Assembly: GCF_027271155.1 (NCBI RefSeq)
Contig: NZ_CP114542.1
Span: 2,527,001-2,591,000, forward strand
Length of the DNA: 64,000 bases
DNA from: Brevundimonas subvibrioides
Lineage (GTDB): Bacteria > Pseudomonadota > Alphaproteobacteria > Caulobacterales > Caulobacteraceae
Reading direction: 5' to 3'
Part shown: positions 1-9,074 of the stretch, in pieces
How the letters are laid out: every line of letters starts with the position of its first letter
Numbering within the stretch: the stretch's first letter is position 1
Program-made: the position numbers and the translations under genes
Notes under the pieces: generated by a model
Told to the model about the DNA's origin: nothing
Database searches by the model: none
What the model saw: the letters and a program-made list of their open reading frames with translations, nothing else

Positions 1-1285
1 CCGCCTCCATCTCCTTGATGCGGATGGCATAGCCCTGGTTCGGCAGACGCATGTTGTCGAGGATACGCACCGACGGCATGACGAAGCCGTATTCCTGGGC
101 CAGGGCGCGGCGCAGGGCCCGCACCTGATCGGTCAGGCGGCGACCCTCCAGGTCGTTGATCAGCGTCAGCAGGGAATAGCCCAGCTCGATCTTGACCTCG
201 TCGATGGTCAGGGCGGTGCCGATGGGCTCCTCGACGTCGTCCTTGGGCTTGGCATTGGCGGCGTCGGTCTCGGCGGGCGGGGGCTTCAGCTTCGCCCGGC
301 CAAGGCGCCAGGCCATGAAGCCCGCGCCGATGGCCAGGGCCGCGAACGGGATGATCGGCATGCCGGGGATCAGGGCCAGCAGACCGGCTGCGGCCGACAC
401 CATGCCGAGGCTGACGGGATTGGTGGCCAGCTGCGCGACCAGAGCCTTGTCGGCCGAGCCCTCGACACCGGCCTTGGACACGAGGAAGCCCGCGGCGATG
501 GAGATGATGATGGCCGGGACCTGGGTGACCAGACCATCGCCGATGGTCAGCTGGATATAGGTGTTGGCCGCCTCGGCGATCGGCAGGCCATGCTGGACCG
601 TCCCGATCAGAATACCGCCGATGGCATTGATCGCCACGATGATCAGCCCTGCGACCGCGTCGCCGCGCACGAATTTGGACGCACCGTCCATGGCCCCGAA
701 GAAGGTCGATTCCTGCTCCAGTTCCTTGCGACGCAGCTTGGCCTGGTCCTCGGTGATCAGGCCCGAGGACAGGTCGGCATCGATGGCCATCTGCTTGCCC
801 GGCATGGAGTCGAGGGTGAAGCGGGCGCTGACCTCGGCGATGCGGGTCGAGCCCTTGGTGATGACCACGAAGTTCACCACCAGGATGATGGCGAAGATGA
901 TGATGCCGATGATGAAGCTGCCGCCCATCATCAACTGCCCGAAGGCGTTGATGACCTGACCGGCCGCGTCGTGGCCCTCGTGGCCGTGGCTGAGCACCAG
1001 CCGGGTCGAGGCCAGGTTCAGGCCCAGCCGGAACAGGGTCGAGACCAGCAGAACCGTCGGGAAGATGGCGAAGTCCAGCGGCCGCTTCATCATCAGCGCC
1101 GTCATCAGGATCAGCACGGACGAGACCAGGCTGATGGCCAGCAGCAGGTCCAGCAGGAACTTGGGCACCGGCAGGATCAGCAGCAGGATGACGCCGATCA
1201 CCCCGACGGCCATCCCTACTTCGCCACGCAGCAGCCAGCCCCGGATGTCGCCCCCGGTCGGACGGGCCATGCCGTCCTTCATCAT
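1..1285 (-). CDS. flhA: Flagellar export gate protein FlhA (3' end outside window)
   Basis: This is the N-terminal 428 residues or so of FlhA, the nonameric inner-membrane gate of the flagellar type III secretion apparatus. The protein begins MMKDGMARPTGG and continues with a hydrophobic stretch rich in Leu, Ile and Val, then the conserved segments FPTVLLVSTLFRLGLNLAST and QVPAIIISIAAGFLVSK. After the membrane block a charged linker enters the cytoplasmic domain (EYGFVMPSVRILDN). The gene continues past position 1, so the C-terminal cargo-binding domain is not visible. ATG codons at 1285, 1282 and 1270 are all in frame, so the exact start is uncertain. It is the last visible gene of the fliF operon, 14 bases after the beta-lactamase gene. 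Confidence 0.95.
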   Translation of the reverse strand, partial: MMKDGMARPTGGDIRGWLLRGEVGMAVGVIGVILLLILPVPKFLLDLLLAISLVSSVLILMTALMMKRPLDFAIFPTVLLVSTLFRLGLNLASTRLVLSHGHEGHDAAGQVINAFGQLMMGGSFIIGIIIFAIILVVNFVVITKGSTRIAEVSARFTLDSMPGKQMAIDADLSSGLITEDQAKLRRKELEQESTFFGAMDGASKFVRGDAVAGLIIVAINAIGGILIGTVQHGLPIAEAANTYIQLTIGDGLVTQVPAIIISIAAGFLVSKAGVEGSADKALVAQLATNPVSLGMVSAAAGLLALIPGMPIIPFAALAIGAGFMAWRLGRAKLKPPPAETDAANAKPKDDVEEPIGTALTIDEVKIELGYSLLTLINDLEGRRLTDQVRALRRALAQEYGFVMPSVRILDNMRLPNQGYAIRIKEMEA

Positions 1286-1299
1286 AACGGGCGTGTCGG

Positions 1300-2199
1300 T
1301 CACGCGCGACCCAGGCGGGTCAGGGCAAGGCGCGTCGCCTCGGCGATCACCGCGGCGTTCCGGGCATCCGAGGTGTCGCGGCCGGCGTGGTAGTAGGCGG
1401 CGACGATGACCGGATCACCGGTCGGTGGATACAGGATGCCGATGTCGTTGGTCGGTCCGTAGCCGCCGGTTCCGGTCTTGTGCGCGACCCGCCAGCCGTC
1501 CGGCACGCCGGCCTTGAGCCGGTCGACGCCGGTGGGGGATGAGACCATCCATCCCAGCAGCATGGTCTTCGACTCCGCCGACAGGGACGAGGTCGGGTCA
1601 ACGAACAGGCGATGCAGGTTGGCGGCGGACTGGCCCGGGGTGATGGTGTCCTTGTCGCCGTCCAGCCGGTTCATCTCGGGCTCGAAGCGATCGACGCGGG
1701 TCGTCTCGTCGCCGATGCCGCGGTAGAAGGCGCGCATGGCGTCGAGGCCGCCCAGCGCCTTCAGCAGCAGATTGGCGGCCGGATTGTCGGAGACCTCGAC
1801 CGTGCCCTTCATCAACTGTTCGACGGTCAGGCTCCCGCCGACGGCGGGTTCGGTCACCGGGGCGTGATCGAGCATGTCGGCACGGGTGATCGGAATGGCG
1901 CGGTCGAGCCGTTCCTGACCGGCCTGGACCCGCATCAGGATCGCGGCCGCCAGATACATCTTGAACGTCGAGCAATAGACAAACCGCTCGTCGCCGCGCG
2001 CGGTCAGCTGACGGCCCGAGCCGAGGTCGTGGGCGAAGACGCCGAGGCGGCCGCCGTGCTCTGCTTCAAGAGCGGACAGGTCGAACGCTTCGGGGACGGT
2101 CGGTGCCGGCGCAGCTGCGGGCGACGCCTTTGGCGCACAGCCCATCAGGCAGAGTGCACCGAGGCCACTCAGGACGCTTCTGCGGTCCGAGACGAACAT
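1300..2199 (-). CDS. bla: Class A beta-lactamase (serine hydrolase), exported
   Basis: This 299-residue protein has all the class A beta-lactamase motifs. They are the catalytic STFK at residues 77-80, SDN at 137-139, the omega-loop EPEMN at 173-177 (ExxxN with the general-base Glu) and KTG at 241-243. It should hydrolyse beta-lactams in the periplasm. The N-terminus carries a paired Arg (R6 R7) before a hydrophobic run ending LMGC at residues 18-21, so a Tat-type or lipoprotein signal with Cys21 as the acylated residue is likely. The gene lies between flbD (1-base gap) and flhA (14-base gap) on the same strand, with no obvious promoter of its own and only a weak ribosome site. It is therefore probably co-transcribed with the flagellar operon. 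The substrate range cannot be read from sequence. Confidence 0.93.
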   Translation of the reverse strand: MFVSDRRSVLSGLGALCLMGCAPKASPAAAPAPTVPEAFDLSALEAEHGGRLGVFAHDLGSGRQLTARGDERFVYCSTFKMYLAAAILMRVQAGQERLDRAIPITRADMLDHAPVTEPAVGGSLTVEQLMKGTVEVSDNPAANLLLKALGGLDAMRAFYRGIGDETTRVDRFEPEMNRLDGDKDTITPGQSAANLHRLFVDPTSSLSAESKTMLLGWMVSSPTGVDRLKAGVPDGWRVAHKTGTGGYGPTNDIGILYPPTGDPVIVAAYYHAGRDTSDARNAAVIAEATRLALTRLGRA

Positions 2200-2200
2200 C

Positions 2201-3598
2201 CTAGGCCGCGCTCACGCCGTAGCCGGCGGTGGCGATGCCGGTCTGGGGGGCCATGATCTGCGTGCCCTCGTCGGCGTATTCGTTCAACTTGTTGCGCAGG
2301 GTCCGGATCGAGATGCCCAGGATGTTGGCCGCATGGGTCCGGTTGCCGAGACAATGGGTCAGGGTGTCCAGGATCAACGTCTTTTCCATCTGGGCGACGG
2401 TCTGGCCGACATAGGCGCGAGACACCGCATCGGCGGTCTGGGCGGCGCGACCGGCCAGTCCATTGTCGACCGCCCCGCCCACTGCCCCCATCAGGGGTTG
2501 TCCGTCCGGCAGGCGGATGGCCTGCGCGTCGATCTCCGACCCGATGGCCAGCAGGACCGCACGGTGCATGGCGTTTTCCAGCTCCCGCACATTCCCGGGC
2601 CAGCGGTGGGCGGCCAGCGCACGGCGTGCATCCAGCGACAGCGGCCGCACCGGCACGCCATTGGCGGCGGCGTATTTCTTGACGAAGTGGTCGGCCAGGA
2701 CTGCCACGTCGCCCGGCCGCTCGCGCAGGGCGGGCAGGCGCAGGTTCACGACGTTCAGGCGGTACAGCAGGTCCTCGCGGAACGTGCCCTCGGCCACGGC
2801 CTTGGCCAGATCGCGGTTGGAGGTGGCGATGATGCGGATGTTGACCGGCACGGGCCTGGTGCCGCCGACCCTGTCGATGATCCGCTCCTGGATCGCGCGC
2901 AGCAGCTTGGCCTGAAGCCGGGCGTCCATCTCAGAGATTTCGTCCAGCAGCAGGGTTCCGCCGTCGGCCTCCTCGAACTTCCCGATCCGGCGGGCAACCG
3001 CGCCGGTGAAGGCCCCCTTCTCGTGGCCGAACAGTTCGGATTCCAGCAGATTGTCGGGGATGGCGGCACAGTTGACACTGATGAAAGGGCGTTCGGCGCG
3101 TTTGGAATGGGTATGGAGATAACGGGCCATTACCTCCTTACCGACGCCGCTTTCGCCGGTGATGAGGATAGAGGCCTCGGAGCGCGCGACCTGGTCGGCC
3201 AGCTTGATCACGGCCTGCATCGAGGGATCCGCCGAGATCAGCGGACGCTCGTCGTCGGCGACGGCGGCCAGGACGGCGGCGATCAGGTCGGCCTCGGGCG
3301 GAAGGGGGATGAACTCCTTGGCCCCCGCCCGGATGGCGGCGGCCGCCTTGTCCGCATCATTGTCGACGCCGCAGGCGACCACCGGCACGAAAATCCGTTC
3401 GGCCTCGTTGGCGGCGATCAGGGCCCCGATGTCGAGGTTGTAGTCGACCATCAGCAGGTCGGCCCCCTGCCCGCGCCGGAGCTGTTCGGTCGCCTGATCG
3501 GTGCGCTCGACGTGATTCACCTTGGCGCCGTGCGCCATGGCCATCTTCACCGCCGCCGCGAGCTGGCCCGAGAGCCGTCCAACCACCAGAAGCCGCAT
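2201..3598 (-). CDS. flbD: Flagellar sigma-54-dependent transcriptional regulator FlbD
   Basis: This 465-residue NtrC-family activator has an N-terminal receiver-like domain (about 1-115) and an AAA+ domain with Walker A GESGVGKE at 148-155. GAFTGA, the sigma-54 contact loop, lies at 195-200 and the Walker B residues D219/E220 follow. A C-terminal Fis-type helix-turn-helix includes AANILGISIRTLRNKL. In Caulobacter, FlbD turns on late flagellar operons with sigma-54 and represses the early fliF promoter, and its receiver is not controlled by a standard kinase. The position after fliN and before flhA fits that family. The palindromes at 7341-7353 and 25642-25658 are its likely binding sites in this window. 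Confidence 0.95.
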   Translation of the reverse strand: MRLLVVGRLSGQLAAAVKMAMAHGAKVNHVERTDQATEQLRRGQGADLLMVDYNLDIGALIAANEAERIFVPVVACGVDNDADKAAAAIRAGAKEFIPLPPEADLIAAVLAAVADDERPLISADPSMQAVIKLADQVARSEASILITGESGVGKEVMARYLHTHSKRAERPFISVNCAAIPDNLLESELFGHEKGAFTGAVARRIGKFEEADGGTLLLDEISEMDARLQAKLLRAIQERIIDRVGGTRPVPVNIRIIATSNRDLAKAVAEGTFREDLLYRLNVVNLRLPALRERPGDVAVLADHFVKKYAAANGVPVRPLSLDARRALAAHRWPGNVRELENAMHRAVLLAIGSEIDAQAIRLPDGQPLMGAVGGAVDNGLAGRAAQTADAVSRAYVGQTVAQMEKTLILDTLTHCLGNRTHAANILGISIRTLRNKLNEYADEGTQIMAPQTGIATAGYGVSAA

Positions 3599-3636
3599 AG
3601 GTCTTCTCCTCTACTTCTTACGCGCGATCCGAACGC

Positions 3637-3966
3637 CTAGGCGTTCGAATCCTCGGTCTTGACGATTTCCGTCATGGTCACGCCGAGACGATCCTCGACG
3701 ACGACGACCTCCCCGCGGGCGACCAGACGGTTGTTGACGAAGATGTCGATGGCCTCGCCGACCTTGCGGTCGAGCTCGAGCACCGAGCCACGATTGAGCT
3801 TGAGCAGCTGGGCGACCGTCATGTGGGCCTTGCCCAGCACGGCCGAGATGTTGACCGGCACATCGAAGACCGTCACCAGGTCAGAAGCGGACTTGTCCCC
3901 GGTGTCGTCGATGGTCGCCAGGGCGGTGGAGTCCGGAAACTCCTCAAGGGCAAGATCGTCGGCCAT
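3637..3966 (-). CDS. fliN: Flagellar motor switch protein FliN
   Basis: This 109-residue protein is mostly the SpoA/FliN C-ring domain, with the typical string VFDVPVNISAVLGKAHMTVA followed by GSVLELDRKVGEAIDIFVNN and RGEVVVVEDRLGVTMTEIV. FliN builds the lower C-ring of the flagellar motor and docks the FliH-FliI export ATPase complex. Its ATG overlaps the stop of fliH in a TGATG arrangement, which suggests translational coupling. The acidic N-terminal 30 residues are variable. A 38-base gap separates it from flbD. Confidence 0.95.
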   Translation of the reverse strand: MADDLALEEFPDSTALATIDDTGDKSASDLVTVFDVPVNISAVLGKAHMTVAQLLKLNRGSVLELDRKVGEAIDIFVNNRLVARGEVVVVEDRLGVTMTEIVKTEDSNA

Positions 3967-4628
3967 CAGTGTTGACCTCCATGGTCAAGGGATTCTGCAT
4001 GTCCGGCCTCAACGGCGAGGGCGGATCGGAGCGCGGTGGCAATGCGGTCGGCGGCGGCGGCAGGGTCGAAATCAGCGCGCCCGTCGGCCCACTCCAGCTG
4101 GAAGGCCGCGACCGGCCCGTCCGGGTCGTCGCGGAAGGCCACGAGGCCAGAGAAGCCTGCATCGACGCAGACCGCCTGGATCTTGGTGCGGGCAGCCTCG
4201 TCCAGGCCGGAGGCGCGCACGACCAGCCGGGGCGAGGCATCGATCTCCTGCCCCAAGGCTTCCAGCGCAGACTGCAAGGGACCCGTCGGTAGATGATCCA
4301 GGGCGATGGCGGCGATGACCCGGGCGGCGGCCATAGCCAGGTCGGCCGCCTGTTCGCGGTGCTGGTGGGCCACCTGGTTCAGGGCCGGCGCAGCCATGGC
4401 GACGGCCTGTCCGATCGAGGACAGGGCCATGGCCGTCAGGCTCGCGGCCTCGGCCAGGGCGGCCTCGCGGGCCTCCAGCCGGGCCTGGGCGACCAGGGCC
4501 TCGACCTCGGCCGGCAGATAGGCCCGCTTGGCAGGCCGGAAAGTTGAGGTCCGCACGACGCTGCCCGCCTCGTCGAACTCGGTGTCGAAGGCGAAGGGAC
4601 GGCTGCTGAGGGGGGCTGTCTCGACCAT
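3966..4628 (-). CDS. fliH: Flagellar export ATPase regulator FliH (FlbE in Caulobacter)
   Basis: This 220-residue protein sits where fliH/flbE lies in Caulobacter, between fliG and fliN. It starts with a proline-poor acidic segment (FAFDTEFDEAGSVVRTS). An Ala- and Glu-rich helical region follows (YLPAEVEALVAQARLEAREA), typical of the FliH coiled-coil stalk, and then a C-terminal globular part that would bind the FliI ATPase. FliH proteins diverge strongly, so the identification rests on position, length and the Ala/Glu-rich helix more than on motifs. The gap to fliG is 1 base and the overlap with fliN is 1 base. Confidence 0.85.
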   Translation of the reverse strand: MVETAPLSSRPFAFDTEFDEAGSVVRTSTFRPAKRAYLPAEVEALVAQARLEAREAALAEAASLTAMALSSIGQAVAMAAPALNQVAHQHREQAADLAMAAARVIAAIALDHLPTGPLQSALEALGQEIDASPRLVVRASGLDEAARTKIQAVCVDAGFSGLVAFRDDPDGPVAAFQLEWADGRADFDPAAAADRIATALRSALAVEAGHAESLDHGGQH

Positions 4629-4629
4629 G

Positions 4630-5661
4630 TCAGTAGATCAACTCGTCGTCGCCGGAGGCTCCGGCCAGCATGATCTCGCCGCGCGCCGCCAGATCCTTGG
4701 CGACCTGCACCATGGACATCTGGGCCGTGTCGACGTCCTTGAGCCTGACGGGGCCCATGGATTCCATGTCCTCGCGCATGATCTTGGACGCGCGCTCGGA
4801 CATATTGGTGAAGAACATCTCCCGCAGCGGCTCGGACGCGCCCTTCAGGGCCAGGCCCAGCGAGTCCTTCTCTACCGCGCGCAGCAGGGTCTGGACGCCG
4901 CCGGGGTCGAGCTTGGACAGATCCTCGAACACGAACATCAGGGCGCGGATGCGCTCGGCCGAATCGCGGTTGCGTTCCTCCAGCGCGCCGATGAACCGGG
5001 CCTCGGTCTGGCGGTCGAAGCTGTTGAAGATGTCGGCCATCATTTCGTGACTGTCGCGCTTGGAGGTCCGGGCCAGGTTCGACATGAACTCGGTGCGCAG
5101 GGTCTGTTCGATCTTGTCCAGGATTTCGCGCTGCACGGGCTCCATACGAAGCATCCGTTGAACGCACTCCAGGGCGAAGTCCTCGGGCAGGCTGGTCAGG
5201 ACGCGGGCGGCGTGCTCGGGCTTCACCTTGGACAGCACCACGGCCACGGTCTGGGGGTATTCGTTCTTCAGATAGTTGGCGAGGACCGCCTCGTTCACAT
5301 TGCCCAGCTTGTCCCACATGGTGCGACCGGCGGGACCGCGGATTTCCTCCATCAGCCCGTCGACGCGATCAGCCGGCATGAAGGAGGCCAGCAGACGTTG
5401 GGTCTGCTCGAAACTGCCCATGACCGCGCCGGAACCGGCCATGGACACGAACTCGACCATCAGTTCCTCGACCACGGTCGAGGACACATTGCCCAGCGAC
5501 GACATGGCCTGGGAGATTTCCTTGACCTCGTCGTCGTCCAGACCCTGCCACAGGCGGGTGTGCTCCTCGCCGAGCGCAAGCAGGATCACGGCCGCCTTTT
5601 CGGGACCGGTCAGCTTGTTGACGTCATCGACGGACGCCTTGCCGGATCCCCGCCCCGCCAT
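4630..5661 (-). CDS. fliG: Flagellar motor switch protein FliG
   Basis: This 343-residue FliG, the rotor subunit that couples the MS-ring to the C-ring and carries the torque residues, shows the N-terminal helical domain ([20 protein letters not shown]). The middle domain has the conserved EHPQT-like segment [12 protein letters not shown]. The C-terminal domain has charged torque-helix residues in [20 protein letters not shown], and the protein ends in a typical acidic tail. Its start overlaps the fliF stop by one base. Length and domain order are normal. Confidence 0.96.
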   Translation of the reverse strand: MAGRGSGKASVDDVNKLTGPEKAAVILLALGEEHTRLWQGLDDDEVKEISQAMSSLGNVSSTVVEELMVEFVSMAGSGAVMGSFEQTQRLLASFMPADRVDGLMEEIRGPAGRTMWDKLGNVNEAVLANYLKNEYPQTVAVVLSKVKPEHAARVLTSLPEDFALECVQRMLRMEPVQREILDKIEQTLRTEFMSNLARTSKRDSHEMMADIFNSFDRQTEARFIGALEERNRDSAERIRALMFVFEDLSKLDPGGVQTLLRAVEKDSLGLALKGASEPLREMFFTNMSERASKIMREDMESMGPVRLKDVDTAQMSMVQVAKDLAARGEIMLAGASGDDELIY

Positions 5662-7295
5662 CAGCCTTCGTGCACCCAGCTACGGAGGATCGCGATCGAC
5701 TCGTCGGGATGCTTCTCGACGTAGTCGGCGAGCTTCTTGATCGAAGAGGCCTTAACCTGGCCCTCGATGCGGGCGATATCGATGCGCTGTTCCATCTCGG
5801 TCGGAGCAGCCAGCTGCCCCATCTCTCCGCCGATCACCGAGGCCTCAAGCGGGGTGATCGGAAACTGCCCTCCACCCGCCAGCGCCATCTGCTGGCCCCC
5901 GCCGCTGCCCGAAGCGCTCTTCAGCAGCGGGCGCAGGACGAAGAAGATCAGCAGCAGCGCTGTAACCAGCAGCACCAGCAACTCGACACCGCGCATGATG
6001 TCGTTCTTGGTGAAGTTCAGCAGGGGCGATCCAGCGTCGGTTCCGCCGGCTGTAACGAGAGCATCGCGGTTGAAGCGGACGTTCGTCACCCGGACCTGGT
6101 CGCCGCGCTCCTGGTTGTAGCCCATGGCGGCCTTCACCAGATCCTCGATCTGCGTGATCTCCTCGGCCGTGCGGGGGGCGTAGGTCGGCTGACCACCCGG
6201 CTGGGCCGCCGGGGTCAGCTTGCCGTCGACGGCGACCGCGACCGACAGCTTCTTGACCTCGCCGGGTTCCTTCACCGTGGTCGTCGTGGTGTTGGAAATC
6301 TCGTAGTTGGTCGTCTCGGTGTTGGCGGTCTCGGTCGAGCCCTGGGGGGTCGTGGTCGGGGGCGCACCACCGGGGATGTTGTTGGTCGCCGTGACCCCGC
6401 CGTCGGAGACGCCGGTCGTATCCTGGGACTGGCTGCCGTTGGACGAGGTCGAGCGGACGACCTGGCCGTCGGGATCGTATTTCTGCTCCTGGGTCGTGGA
6501 GCGCGTCATGTCGATGTCGGCGGTGACCTGGACACGCGCGGCCCCGGCCCCCACGACGCCCTCGACCAGATCCTTGATCCGTTGCTGCAATTGGGCCTCG
6601 GTCGCGCCCTTGGCCTCTTCGGCGGTGGAGGAGGTGAAACCCTCGTCATCGTCGGCTGCGGCCAGGGTCTGGTTCGTCTCGTCGACGACGGTGACCTTGG
6701 TGGGCTTCAGATTGGGGACCGAAGATGCGATCACGGCGCGGATGGCGCGGACCTGATCCGTCGACAGCTTGCGCCCGCCAAGGCCGACAACGACGGAGGC
6801 CGTCGGTTCGGCCGCATCCTGCTGGAACAGTTCGCGCCTGGGCAGGGCGATGGCGACGCGGGCAGACTGGACGCCACGCATGGACATGATGGTACGGGCC
6901 AGCTCGCCCTGCAGGGCGCGCTGCTCGCTGATCTGCTGCTGGAATTCGGTCTGGCCCAGCACCGACTGGGTGTCGAACAGCTCATAGCCGACCGAGCCGG
7001 ACGTCACGAGCCCCTTGCCGGCCAGCATCAGTCGCGCTTCGCCCACCTGATCGCGGTTGACCATGATGGTCGAACCGTCACCGCGCGTCGTGTATTTGAT
7101 GCCCGACTGTTCCAGCGAGGCCGTGATCTCACCCGCCTCACGCAGGTCCAGATTGGAATACAGAAGCGCGTCCGGGGCCTGGCCGACGCGCAGCATCACG
7201 GCGACCAGGACGGCAGCCACGCCCGCGCCGACGCCCAGCACCATGGCGAGGCGGCCGATCCCGAATCTCTGCAACGCCTCCGTAAAGCCGCCCAC
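5661..7295 (-). CDS. fliF: Flagellar MS-ring protein FliF
   Basis: This 544-residue MS-ring protein has one membrane segment near residues 18-37 and a second near 430-450 ([20 protein letters not shown]). Between them lies the periplasmic ring domain, with [18 protein letters not shown] and the segment [20 protein letters not shown] Thr/Ser/Gly-rich low-complexity loop follows in the middle. The start is a GTG at 7295 preceded by a GGCGGGG ribosome site. The nearby ATG at 7299 is out of frame. The gene heads the operon and is preceded by a CtrA box and a palindrome, matching class II flagellar control in Caulobacter. Confidence 0.96.
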   Translation of the reverse strand: MGGFTEALQRFGIGRLAMVLGVGAGVAAVLVAVMLRVGQAPDALLYSNLDLREAGEITASLEQSGIKYTTRGDGSTIMVNRDQVGEARLMLAGKGLVTSGSVGYELFDTQSVLGQTEFQQQISEQRALQGELARTIMSMRGVQSARVAIALPRRELFQQDAAEPTASVVVGLGGRKLSTDQVRAIRAVIASSVPNLKPTKVTVVDETNQTLAAADDDEGFTSSTAEEAKGATEAQLQQRIKDLVEGVVGAGAARVQVTADIDMTRSTTQEQKYDPDGQVVRSTSSNGSQSQDTTGVSDGGVTATNNIPGGAPPTTTPQGSTETANTETTNYEISNTTTTTVKEPGEVKKLSVAVAVDGKLTPAAQPGGQPTYAPRTAEEITQIEDLVKAAMGYNQERGDQVRVTNVRFNRDALVTAGGTDAGSPLLNFTKNDIMRGVELLVLLVTALLLIFFVLRPLLKSASGSGGGQQMALAGGGQFPITPLEASVIGGEMGQLAAPTEMEQRIDIARIEGQVKASSIKKLADYVEKHPDESIAILRSWVHEG

Positions 7296-7340
7296 GCATC
7301 CCCGCCAAACACTGTCGCGGGAGCCCAGACCCCTCCGCTA

Positions 7341-7353
7341 GGCAGAAAGTGCC
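7341..7353 (-). promoter_or_regulatory. Putative FlbD (ftr-like) palindrome in the fliF promoter
   Basis: An inverted repeat GGCA-N5-TGCC lies between the CtrA box and the fliF start, where Caulobacter fliF carries a FlbD repressor site. The same GGCA-N5-TGCC core occurs inside the larger palindrome of the fliL/flgF intergenic region (25642-25658). Assignment to FlbD is inferred from position and from the shared core; I have no binding data. Confidence 0.5.
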
Positions 7354-7363
7354 GCCCGTGTGG

Positions 7364-7378
7364 TTAACGGCGGTTTAA
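7364..7378 (-). promoter_or_regulatory. CtrA box upstream of the fliF operon
   Basis: The 15 bases read TTAACGGCGGTTTAA on the plus strand. This is an exact TTAA-N7-TTAA, the full consensus of the cell-cycle master regulator CtrA. The box is 69 bases upstream of the fliF GTG and would overlap the -35 region, as in the Caulobacter class II flagellar promoters. This predicts that the operon fliF-fliG-fliH-fliN-flbD-bla-flhA is switched on by CtrA~P in predivisional cells. Confidence 0.8.
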
Positions 7379-7452
7379 GTGGCGCGGTGAACGTCGAGAA
7401 AGTCCCCGGTTTCGTCACCCGGGTTTCGCCGCATCGACCGGATGACGACGAT

Positions 7453-8481
7453 TCAGACCCGGCTCTTCCGACTCGACGCCATTCTGGCGTCCAGTTGCGC
7501 AAGGACGCCCGACGCCCGCGACGGCAAGGTCTTGCCCGGATCGCGCAGGATGGCCGCGACGTCCCGGAACACGACCTCGGCCTGGAGGTCGCGGTTCAAC
7601 AGGTGCCAGCCATCGGGGTAGAAGGCCGTGCGCAGCTCGGGCCGATCCCCCGCCCGAATCAGGGCGCGCCGCATGGGGCCCGGCGCGATGATCTGGTCGT
7701 GGGCTCCATACATAAGCATCGTCGGGACGCGGACCTGGCCCAGCTCGCGCGACGCGCTCTCCATCAGATCGACGAGCCCGGACAGGGTGTCGAAGCGGGT
7801 GGCGCGGATGAACAGCGGGTCGGTGCCGTTCGCAACCAGTTCAGCCAGATTGTCCGTCGCCCGGATGTGACGCACGGCCCAGTCGGGGGCCTCCACGGCC
7901 CGCGAGCCCAGAAGGCGCGCGGCGGCCCACAGGCTGGCGCGGTTCATCACGTTCTGGCTGGACCAGCCCCAGACGGCAGGGGCGAGCAGGATCGCCTGAT
8001 CGGAAGCGGGCGGACGCTCCGAGGCGAAGGCCGATATGGCGACGGCCCCACCCATGCTCTCGCCGACCACCGCGATCCGGGCGTTCGGATGCCGGGCGCG
8101 GACAAGGGCAACGACGGTGCGCAGGTCCTCGACCATCACCGCCTCCCCGGCCCAGGTCCCGCGCCCCGGTGCCCGGCCGAAGCCACGCTGGTCATAGGCA
8201 TAGGTGGCGATGCCCCGTTCGGCCCACCACGGCCCGGCCAGGCGCCAGGCCGCGGAATGGTCGTTCATCCCGTGCAGGGCGACGAGCACCGCCCAGGGCT
8301 CGGCTTGAGCGGGCGTCCACAGGCGATACGGCAGGCGTGCGCCGTCCCGGACGATGAAGGCATCGGGTTCGATCAGGGGACCGGTGAAGTCCGGCCCGGG
8401 CGTGAGTGGCGGCTGGACATGGGGCAAGGCGCAGGCCCCGAGCCCCAGCATCAATCCTGTCAGCACCGTCCGGCGGATCAT
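7453..8481 (-). CDS. Alpha/beta hydrolase lipoprotein (lysophospholipase-like)
   Basis: This 342-residue serine hydrolase of the alpha/beta fold has the nucleophile elbow GESMGG, an oxyanion-region motif LHGMNDHSAAW, and a late DGWHLLNRD segment supplying the probable catalytic His. The fold resembles monoglyceride lipase or lysophospholipase L2. The chosen ATG at 8481 gives a clean lipoprotein signal, MIRRTVLTGLMLGLGAC, with the lipid-modified Cys at residue 17, so it should be tethered to a membrane in the periplasm. A longer reading frame upstream overlaps the glycosylase gene in another frame and is not used. The start overlaps the end of the upstream glycosylase gene by 4 bases. The substrate is unknown. 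Confidence 0.85.
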   Translation of the reverse strand: MIRRTVLTGLMLGLGACALPHVQPPLTPGPDFTGPLIEPDAFIVRDGARLPYRLWTPAQAEPWAVLVALHGMNDHSAAWRLAGPWWAERGIATYAYDQRGFGRAPGRGTWAGEAVMVEDLRTVVALVRARHPNARIAVVGESMGGAVAISAFASERPPASDQAILLAPAVWGWSSQNVMNRASLWAAARLLGSRAVEAPDWAVRHIRATDNLAELVANGTDPLFIRATRFDTLSGLVDLMESASRELGQVRVPTMLMYGAHDQIIAPGPMRRALIRAGDRPELRTAFYPDGWHLLNRDLQAEVVFRDVAAILRDPGKTLPSRASGVLAQLDARMASSRKSRV

Positions 8482-9074
8482 CGGCCCAGAATGCCTCGAA
8501 CCCTTTGACGAAGATACGGCACGACCTCGAGCTCGAACCACGGATTGCGCCGCAGCCAGGCGGTGTTCCGCCACGAGGGATGCGGCAACGGCAGGATGGA
8601 CGGACCATAGTCCCGCCAGGCGCCAACGGTCCCGGTCATGTTGGGCTTCACGCGGTCGCCCAGCGCCCAGACCTGGGCATAGCCGCCGACCAGCAGGGTC
8701 AGCTCGATCTGCGGCAGCGCCTCCAGCAGGCGGGGCCGCCACAGCTCGGCGCAGCGGCGTGGTGGAGGATAATCACCCCCCTTCGGCGCGGTGCCGGGAT
8801 AGCAGAAGGCCTGGGCTGCTACGCCGATCCGGTGATCGGCATAGAAGGTCTCATAATCCACGCCCATCCAGTTGCGCAGCCGGTCGCCCGACGGATCGGT
8901 GAACGGCAGGCCGCTTTCGTGAACGCGCCGCCCGGGTGCCTGGCCGCAGATCAGCAGGCGGGTTGCGGGAAAGACGCGAACCACCGGGCGTGGCGTGTGC
9001 GGCAGTTCACCCAGGCAAGCACGGCAGGCGCGGATATCCGAAAGGACAGCGTCCAGATCAGGCGAAGTCGTCAT
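8478..9074 (-). CDS. Uracil-DNA glycosylase family protein
   Basis: This 198-residue protein of the uracil-DNA glycosylase superfamily has the uracil-pocket and water-activating region ICGQAPGRRVHESGLPF and the late leucine-loop type motif LPLPHPSWRN. These proteins excise uracil or deaminated bases in base-excision repair. Subfamily assignment is uncertain, because the GQAPG motif is of the GxxPG type rather than the GQDPY of classic Ung. The ATG at 9074 is preferred over the more upstream one at 9104. It overlaps the end of the DUF3253 gene by 17 bases, so the two are probably co-expressed. Confidence 0.85.
   Translation of the reverse strand: MTTSPDLDAVLSDIRACRACLGELPHTPRPVVRVFPATRLLICGQAPGRRVHESGLPFTDPSGDRLRNWMGVDYETFYADHRIGVAAQAFCYPGTAPKGGDYPPPRRCAELWRPRLLEALPQIELTLLVGGYAQVWALGDRVKPNMTGTVGAWRDYGPSILPLPHPSWRNTAWLRRNPWFELEVVPYLRQRVRGILGR

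Noticed and set aside
192..560. Plus-strand reading frame inside the flhA region
   Set aside because: It is the antisense of flhA; codon pattern and the FlhA translation on the minus strand explain it.
7453..8742. Longer hydrolase frame starting at 8742
   Set aside because: The upstream part lies within the glycosylase gene in another frame; the ATG at 8481 gives a clean lipoprotein signal.
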